Source: Primulina eburnea | Lineage: Eukaryota; Streptophyta; Magnoliopsida; Lamiales; Gesneriaceae | Reading direction: 5' to 3' | Length of the DNA stretch: 64,000 nt | Assembly: GCF_022965805.1 (NCBI RefSeq) | Contig: NC_133101.1 | Span: 3,782,001-3,846,000, forward strand | Part shown: positions 59,001-64,000 of the stretch, in pieces | Layout of the letters: the number at the start of each line of letters is the position of its first letter | Numbering within the stretch: position 1 is the stretch's first letter | Translations under genes and position numbers: made by a program | The notes under the pieces: generated by a model | Seen by the model: only the letters and a program-made list of their open reading frames with translations | The model's database searches: none | What the model was told of the DNA's origin: nothing

Positions 59001-62000
59001 TATTGCATGGTGACGGCTAAAATTCAAGAAAATAGACGGCTAACATCAATGAAGAGCAATGCATGAATCTGAAAACTTACCAAATATGTCAATGCCCAGT
59101 TGATCATATAACGGACTGAAGAAACCATCGACAAACTGAATGAACCACCAAGTTACAAAAAAAGTAACAGCAACTGGAAATAGAACTACACTGCAATTTC
59201 AGTTTTTTAATGCAATGTTATACTTAATCCAGACAAGTGTAGATAAAAATATGCACTTTAACAAGATAAAAAGGCAAATAAGTACCATCCAGTCATGAAC
59301 TTTTTTGAAACCCAACTTTGGAGAACAAAACAGCAAGCCTGGACAAATGAAAAAGCAGTGAACCTTAGAAAACAGGAAAAAAAAAAATGCAACTTCCACA
59401 GAAACACAAACTTCTAAACAGTCAAGCACACAAAAACAAGACTAAATCTAACAGGGACCCCGGAGGGGTGCAATATCTATGTCCAATCACAAACATTTGC
59501 ATCCAAACATGTACTATTGTACTTGAATATTTATGAGTATAAATAACAGTTTTACAACATGCATGAAAGAAAATGTTGTCGGTGCAAATATTTTTTATTT
59601 CAATAATTTCACTAAAACAGCAAACAATTCAACCAATCAATAATGGTATGCGAACAGAAATTTATGACAACGGAAATACTTGAAGGTCAAAGCATGACAC
59701 TAAACATTGTGCTGCATTGTAGATGCTCAGTCAATGACAAATTATAAAAGCAAGAAATGACAATACCAAGTTGAAGTGAAATTGGTCAGATATGATGAAT
59801 CAATTTGTTTAAAAAATATTTCATAGTTAGCGTACTCGGACCGATAGTAAACAGTATGTTTCAGCTAACACAGATAGCACAATTTACTTTGTTTCTTCGT
59901 TATTGAAGTGTTGCCAATGCTACAGAAGCAGAAGAGTTGGACTTGGCCAGTCATGAGCAGTAAAACTTAACACAGATATCCAACTTTTAGATCCTGCATG
60001 AGCATACAATATGTTTGGTATTTCTAGACAAGGATAGGGAAGGGCAATCAGATGTCAGCACCCTCACAATAAAACATGACTATTGGAACTTCAATACCTT
60101 GCCATATATTCCTTATTTTGATTCATAATTTCATACTCTTCAAATGCTCAAATAAAAGTAAAAGCTCAGGCATTGTTGTGATGGATTTATCCAGTTACAA
60201 TCTTTTTACTTTTGGAAGGAGGGTGATCTCTAAAATATCCTTTCCTAGGAGATGTTTATTCTTTGTAGAACAATAGACAAGGTTCCTGAAAGCTGACAAA
60301 TCCTTTTCTTCAACTCAAATAACATTAAATTTTGGTACACGTGTTCACTTGGTCCCTTTATTTCCGGTTGACAATTGACATACCATCTATCCATCAAAGA
60401 GTAGTGCATGGATTGTTTGAGACAGGAATGATAAAATTCAAATTTTGGCTGTTGGAAAGAACTATACAGGTCTTTTTCACATTTCAATAAACGATTGATG
60501 ATGAGAGTGTTAAGATTATCATAATCTTTTCTTTCTTTACAATATCTAGTAAACTTTAGGTTCTATTATTTTTTAGTAGGATGTGGTTGGCAGTAGTTTC
60601 TTTTGATTGATTATGTACGTAATTTTTAAAGGTTGGCAAAGGTCTTCTCTCCCTCCAGCGCTACTGATCTTGCCATGAAAAAACGCCCTTGGAAAATTAC
60701 AATATATTGGTAGAGACCAGAAGTTCTCTCTCCTTGAACTTCTCTCTACTTGAAGCCAATGTGGAGGAAATTAGCAATATAAACCAAGGTTCTAAAATTC
60801 GCTAGGCGCTAGTCGGGCGCCAATTCCAGCGCCTAGATCCTAGACCGCCTAAGCAGGGGACTAGGAGCTGTTAGACGGATTCTACGGTATCAAGAAACTT
60901 GTAATGGTTCTTATAATAAATTTCAGCCAAAACTTTGTTAAAATCCGATGGACACCTGGTTCATTTATCCTGCCTCTTCTGCTTAATGCGGGTCAGGATA
61001 ATAGACAATACAAGAGAAATCAAAATAAAGAAAAAAAACTACCTTTAGGACTTGGTTCGATTTTCTTATGTGTGCAGAAGTAAGCAGACAAAGAAGATCA
61101 GAATGGTGTGACAAGCGCAAACCAACAAAATATGGTTTTAATTGGACTTTTAATCCCAAAAAATTAAAAGCATAAACTTGGAATTATTTCTTATGTCATG
61201 TTTTATTTTAATCGGGCTTTCAAAAAATAAAAGCCCAACCTCTAAACGCCTAAGAACCCTAGGCCCGCCTCGGCGCCAAGCCTGGCAACTTTTCGGTGAG
61301 GTCGGGCGGCGCCTAGTGCCTAGGCGGTCGCCTAGCCGAAGGTTTAGAATACTGCTATAAATCATCTTATATCGACCAATGCATTGCAGATTTTCAAAAC
61401 AAAAGAGAACAAAAATGCATGACAACGACCTAGGCCAATCAGTACCCATGACCAAAATAATGAAAATATTGGCTGGTATCCAAAAATAATGAAAAAATGA
61501 CTGTTTTGAAGGAAACTAGCATTTCAATTGATACTTCAGAAGAAAGATGGGTAGGAACAAGTTTACTTCTTCTTTCAGATGGAACAACCAGATACCATTT
61601 GATATCCAACATTATCAATAGATGGCAATCCAATGAGAGAGATAGTACTTGGATTGTTATTACAGATCCATGTTCCAACCACAATTTAGATTCAAATTCC
61701 TACAAAATTCAATAAACGGTCATCCAATTCATCATGTTTTTCATTTAATTTCCCCGGACCAAATTCAGCCAACCAACAAAAAAAATAACGAAATCTTCAG
61801 CACTGATCACTACCCAACGTGCTCAATTCAATTCTGTTACTTCATACATAGTAGCAGAACCATTAATTATATCATATGTTATATTTAGTAAATAAGCCAC
61901 CATTTCAAATTGCAAATTTAAAAAAACGAATCTTATTTTACAATTCAAATGGGGAAAAAAATTACCGTAAAAAGCTATACAAAAATTCAGAAAAAAAAGC

Positions 62001-62121
62001 TGACCTTACGAGTGGAAGAATCGGGAGAAGTGGGCGGAGATTTAACTGGATCTTCGGGATCTGCTCTTTCGGGGTCACCTTGACTCAATGGCACTGATGT
62101 GGTATCCTTCTCATCCGCCAT
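56005..62121 (-). CDS. LIKE COV (LCV) integral membrane protein
   Basis: Seven exons join without a frame break: 62005-62121, 59286-59338, 59081-59190, 58500-58667, 57459-57556, 56963-57089 and 56005-56108. The product is 258 residues, matching the family. It starts MADEKDTTSVPLSQGDPERA, with a Pro/Ser-rich cytosolic stretch. Two membrane segments follow (about 55-78, CVVLFPVAVTFFVTWWFIQF; and about 94-118, LGFVTSLIFVFLVGVFVSSW). The DUF502 core then reads WLGSTVFWIGEWFIKRMPFV, KHIYSASKQVSAAISPDQNT, RHPRVGEYAFGFITSS, VFVPTNHLYIGDIFLVNSKD and IIRPNLSIREG. COV1-type proteins sit in Golgi/trans-Golgi membranes and are required for normal vascular patterning in Arabidopsis. Intron 1 is 2.67 kb and contains a transposon remnant (60785-61354). 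The last exon is clearly shorter than the first introns and ends RIPLNRLGI. Confidence 0.94.
60785..61354. mobile_element. hAT-like non-autonomous element with GGCGCCTAGGC ends
   Basis: The left end CAAGGTTCTAAAATTCGC plus TAGGCGCTAGTCGGGCGCC and the inverted right end CAGTATTCTAAACCTTCGG plus CTAGGCGACCGCCTAGG form long imperfect terminal repeats. Flanks ATATAAAC and CTATAAAT agree at 6 of 8 positions, compatible with an old hAT duplication. The GC-rich ends contrast with the AT-rich intron. It sits in intron 1 of the LIKE COV gene. Confidence 0.65.
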
Positions 62122-62460
62122 TTTTTTCCTGATAATAGCTTTTCTCCAATTCGAACAAATTCCCGATAGAAATATTTGGGAATTCAGAAGAAAATGGGAT
62201 GATTAGAGATTATATAGATTTTACAGATCCTTCATTGAAAACTTCCAAAGATGAACATTGTACAAAGGGTTTGACAAGGAAGTCCGAGAGAGAAGAGAGT
62301 CCAAACTCCGGAAAATATTCAGATTTGAAAATCGCTTTTAAATTGGTCAACCATTATATATTTTAATTATTTTATGTTTATTTTTATATTTATATTATCA
62401 CAAGCGACCAAAATCAAATCAAAATGAACTATAACATGGGTTGGATTGAAGAAAAAATTT

Positions 62461-62541
62461 GAATGATATGGTTTTATGGGTCGTATTTTATTATACGAAT
62501 ATTTTATTTGGGTCATTCATGAAAATATATTATTTTTTATG
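62461..62541 (+). mobile_element. Left part of a GTCTCAC MITE
   Basis: GTTTTATGGGTCGTATTTTA, TTTATTTGGGTCATTCATG and ATTTTTTATGC follow the family order. The copy stops abruptly where TGCCTATGTTTGGTGTG begins, as if another element had inserted there. Confidence 0.55.
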
Positions 62542-63268
62542 CCTATGTTTGGTGTGTAGGATAGGATAACTTGGATTGATAACAAAACTTAAGGTAAGGA
62601 TATATAATGTGTAGGAGTGAGTCTCATGTGAGATCGTCTCACGGGTCGAAATCGTGAGACGGGTCAACCCTCATATTCATAATAAAAAGTAATACTCTTA
62701 GCATAAAAAGTAATACTTTTTCATGGGTGACCCAAATAAGAGATCCGTCTCACAAATACGACCCGTGAGACCGTCTCACACAAGTTTTTGTCAATGTTGT
62801 AGTGATGAAGAATGTTTTGTTTGATAAGATTTTAATGAGTATGATAAATTTTACATTTTTTGTTGTTGAGACAAAAATACCCTAAACTAATATTGATGAC
62901 AATTTGGTATCTAAAATGATATTTGTAGCAATAGTTTTCAAAATCATGTGTCCAGCTATTAATAACTAAATATTTTATAAAATTTTAAATTATAGATTAT
63001 GTATTTATCTGATAATTTATGTTTTAATAAAAATTAATATGATTTTGTATTTTATTTTTTTCTCTATTTTTTTAGACGCAGCTGATGATATGCGGATTTT
63101 TAATTATTTTTTATTTATTTTTTTAAATTTTATTTAGTTTCATCATGAAATTATTGATGTGATGTGTGTGCAATATAAAAATATAAACCATCAATTGTGG
63201 GTAAAATATAAATCAATACTTTGATTTAATATTTATGCACCTAAATTTCTTAAATTAATACACCCAAA
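62542..63268. mobile_element. Possible Tourist-like element carrying a nested MITE
   Basis: CTATGTTTGGTGTGTA at the left and TACACCCAAACATG at the right are inverted, recalling common plant Harbinger termini. A complete GTCTCAC MITE (62615-62792) sits inside. No target duplication could be shown. Confidence 0.4.
62615..62792 (-). mobile_element. GTCTCAC MITE, complete copy
   Basis: A 178-bp reverse copy with intact palindromes at both ends (GTGAGATCGTCTCACGGG and GTGAGACCGTCTCACAC). Flanking repeats are AATGTGTAG (62606-62614) and AATGTTGTAG (62793-62802), a 9-bp duplication with one inserted T. The central CATAAAAAGTAATACTTTTT is itself a palindrome. It is among the best preserved copies. 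Confidence 0.85.
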
Positions 63269-64000
63269 CATGTATAATAAAAAAAAATTCTTGTAGATCA
63301 AAGAATACATTATCATATTCTCTCTAACATAAAATACGAGATTTAAAGACAATTTACCGTTTAAACTTTTCAGTTATTTAAATTGAAGTTGAAAATACAC
63401 AAAAAAATAAATAAATATATCACCATTTTTTAAGCCTGATGATGGATGAAGTGATTTTTTTTAAAAGATAACTAGTTCATTTTAAAATTTATATTTTTTG
63501 AAAGAAAATTTATTATGTTACTATCATATATTATAATATTAAATTGTTTAATATTTGCATGTGTATTGATATTTATCTATTTATAATAGCAAAATTAAAA
63601 TTTTGAATTATGCTTAAAAATAGTCAAAGATTTATTTGAATAAAAACTAAAATCGATCGTCCATCGAACCCAATCGAACTTTTGACATCACATTTTAGAT
63701 GACACGCGAAGGTTTATTGTCTTCTAGAACTCGGAGAGAAAGCCTGCCCAAATTCTCAATCATATACCGCACACTCTTTGTTTTTATCAAATCCTGTGAA
63801 GATCAATCTGTCCTAGTTTTTCAGTCATTTTAGAAGTTTTTGAGCTTAGAATTGCTCTAAATGCACTGTAAATAGTCAGTTTCATCTGACCAGTAGACTT
63901 TGGTTAAGTCATCAGAGTTGCCTAGAAGTCCCAGCTTGCAAGTGTTTGCTGCAGCTGGAGTGGTTCTTCGTAACGGGTTTAATTGATCGAATAGATTCAT
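63269..64000. other. AT-rich 3' flank of the window
   Basis: No gene can be supported. The last 300 bp become less AT-rich and may be the leader or promoter of a plus-strand gene that lies beyond the window, but no open frame of note is present. Confidence 0.35.

Noticed and set aside
61497..61888. Open frames of 72 and 79 codons on the plus strand
   Set aside because: Both fall in intron 1 of the LIKE COV gene and show no domain or codon pattern of real genes.

Overview
The window is nuclear DNA from a flowering plant, almost certainly a eudicot. The genes carry spliceosomal introns and belong to plant families: ferulate 5-hydroxylase, WAT1-like transporter, egg-cell secreted EC1 proteins, LIKE COV, and a PHD-SWIB-Plus3-GYF-CCCH protein. 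Two nuclear tRNA genes and many AT-rich DNA transposons are present. An asterid such as a member of Lamiales is my best guess, but this rests on the general look of the repeats and not on a proof.

Layout. At 1.7-4.5 kb (+) lies a CYP84A-type cytochrome P450 with one intron. At 6.0-9.8 kb (-) lies a seven-exon mitochondrial FMP32/CCDC90-like gene. A tRNA-Lys(CTT) follows at 10.2 kb (-). At 11.6-19.2 kb (-) lies a large NERD/C3H44-like gene that appears to contain a U12-type AT-AC intron. From 19.2 to 35 kb is a gene-poor, transposon-rich stretch. It holds a degenerate tandem array, several MITEs, tRNA-Glu(CTC) at 24.3 kb, a CACTA element at 24.6-25.9 kb, a dead cytosolic aldolase copy at 29.2-29.95 kb ended by a hAT-type MITE, and a solo LTR at 30.7-34.2 kb with a second CACTA element nested inside it. 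At 35.1-37.0 kb (+) lies a WAT1/EamA transporter, at 37.2-37.8 kb (-) a small gene for a probably N-myristoylated protein, and at 40.7-45.5 kb (+) a NYN-LOTUS (MARF1-like) gene. Two EC1-like genes lie in the same direction at 46.3 and 48.2 kb (-). A hAT element with a decayed transposase N-terminus is at 50.2-51.3 kb and a Harbinger-type MITE at 52.0-52.5 kb. A small unknown gene is at 54.25 kb (+), and a seven-exon LIKE COV gene fills 56.0-62.1 kb (-). The last 1.9 kb is MITE-rich.

The genes are unrelated housekeeping or developmental genes with no operon-like logic. The most unusual signals are in the repeats and in splicing. The same palindromic GCGACGG/CCGTCGC module occurs inside four precisely bounded elements belonging to three different transposon superfamilies. 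One abundant MITE family (terminal GTGAGAC-GTCTCAC palindromes, about 183 bp, 9-bp target duplications) appears about a dozen times. The aldolase pseudogene can be read back through its MITE insertion to a normal C-terminus. Two otherwise intact genes each lack one T in a short T run, which looks like sequence error rather than gene death.

Exon boundaries were derived by hand from splice signals, reading-frame continuity and remembered family sequence. No search was run.
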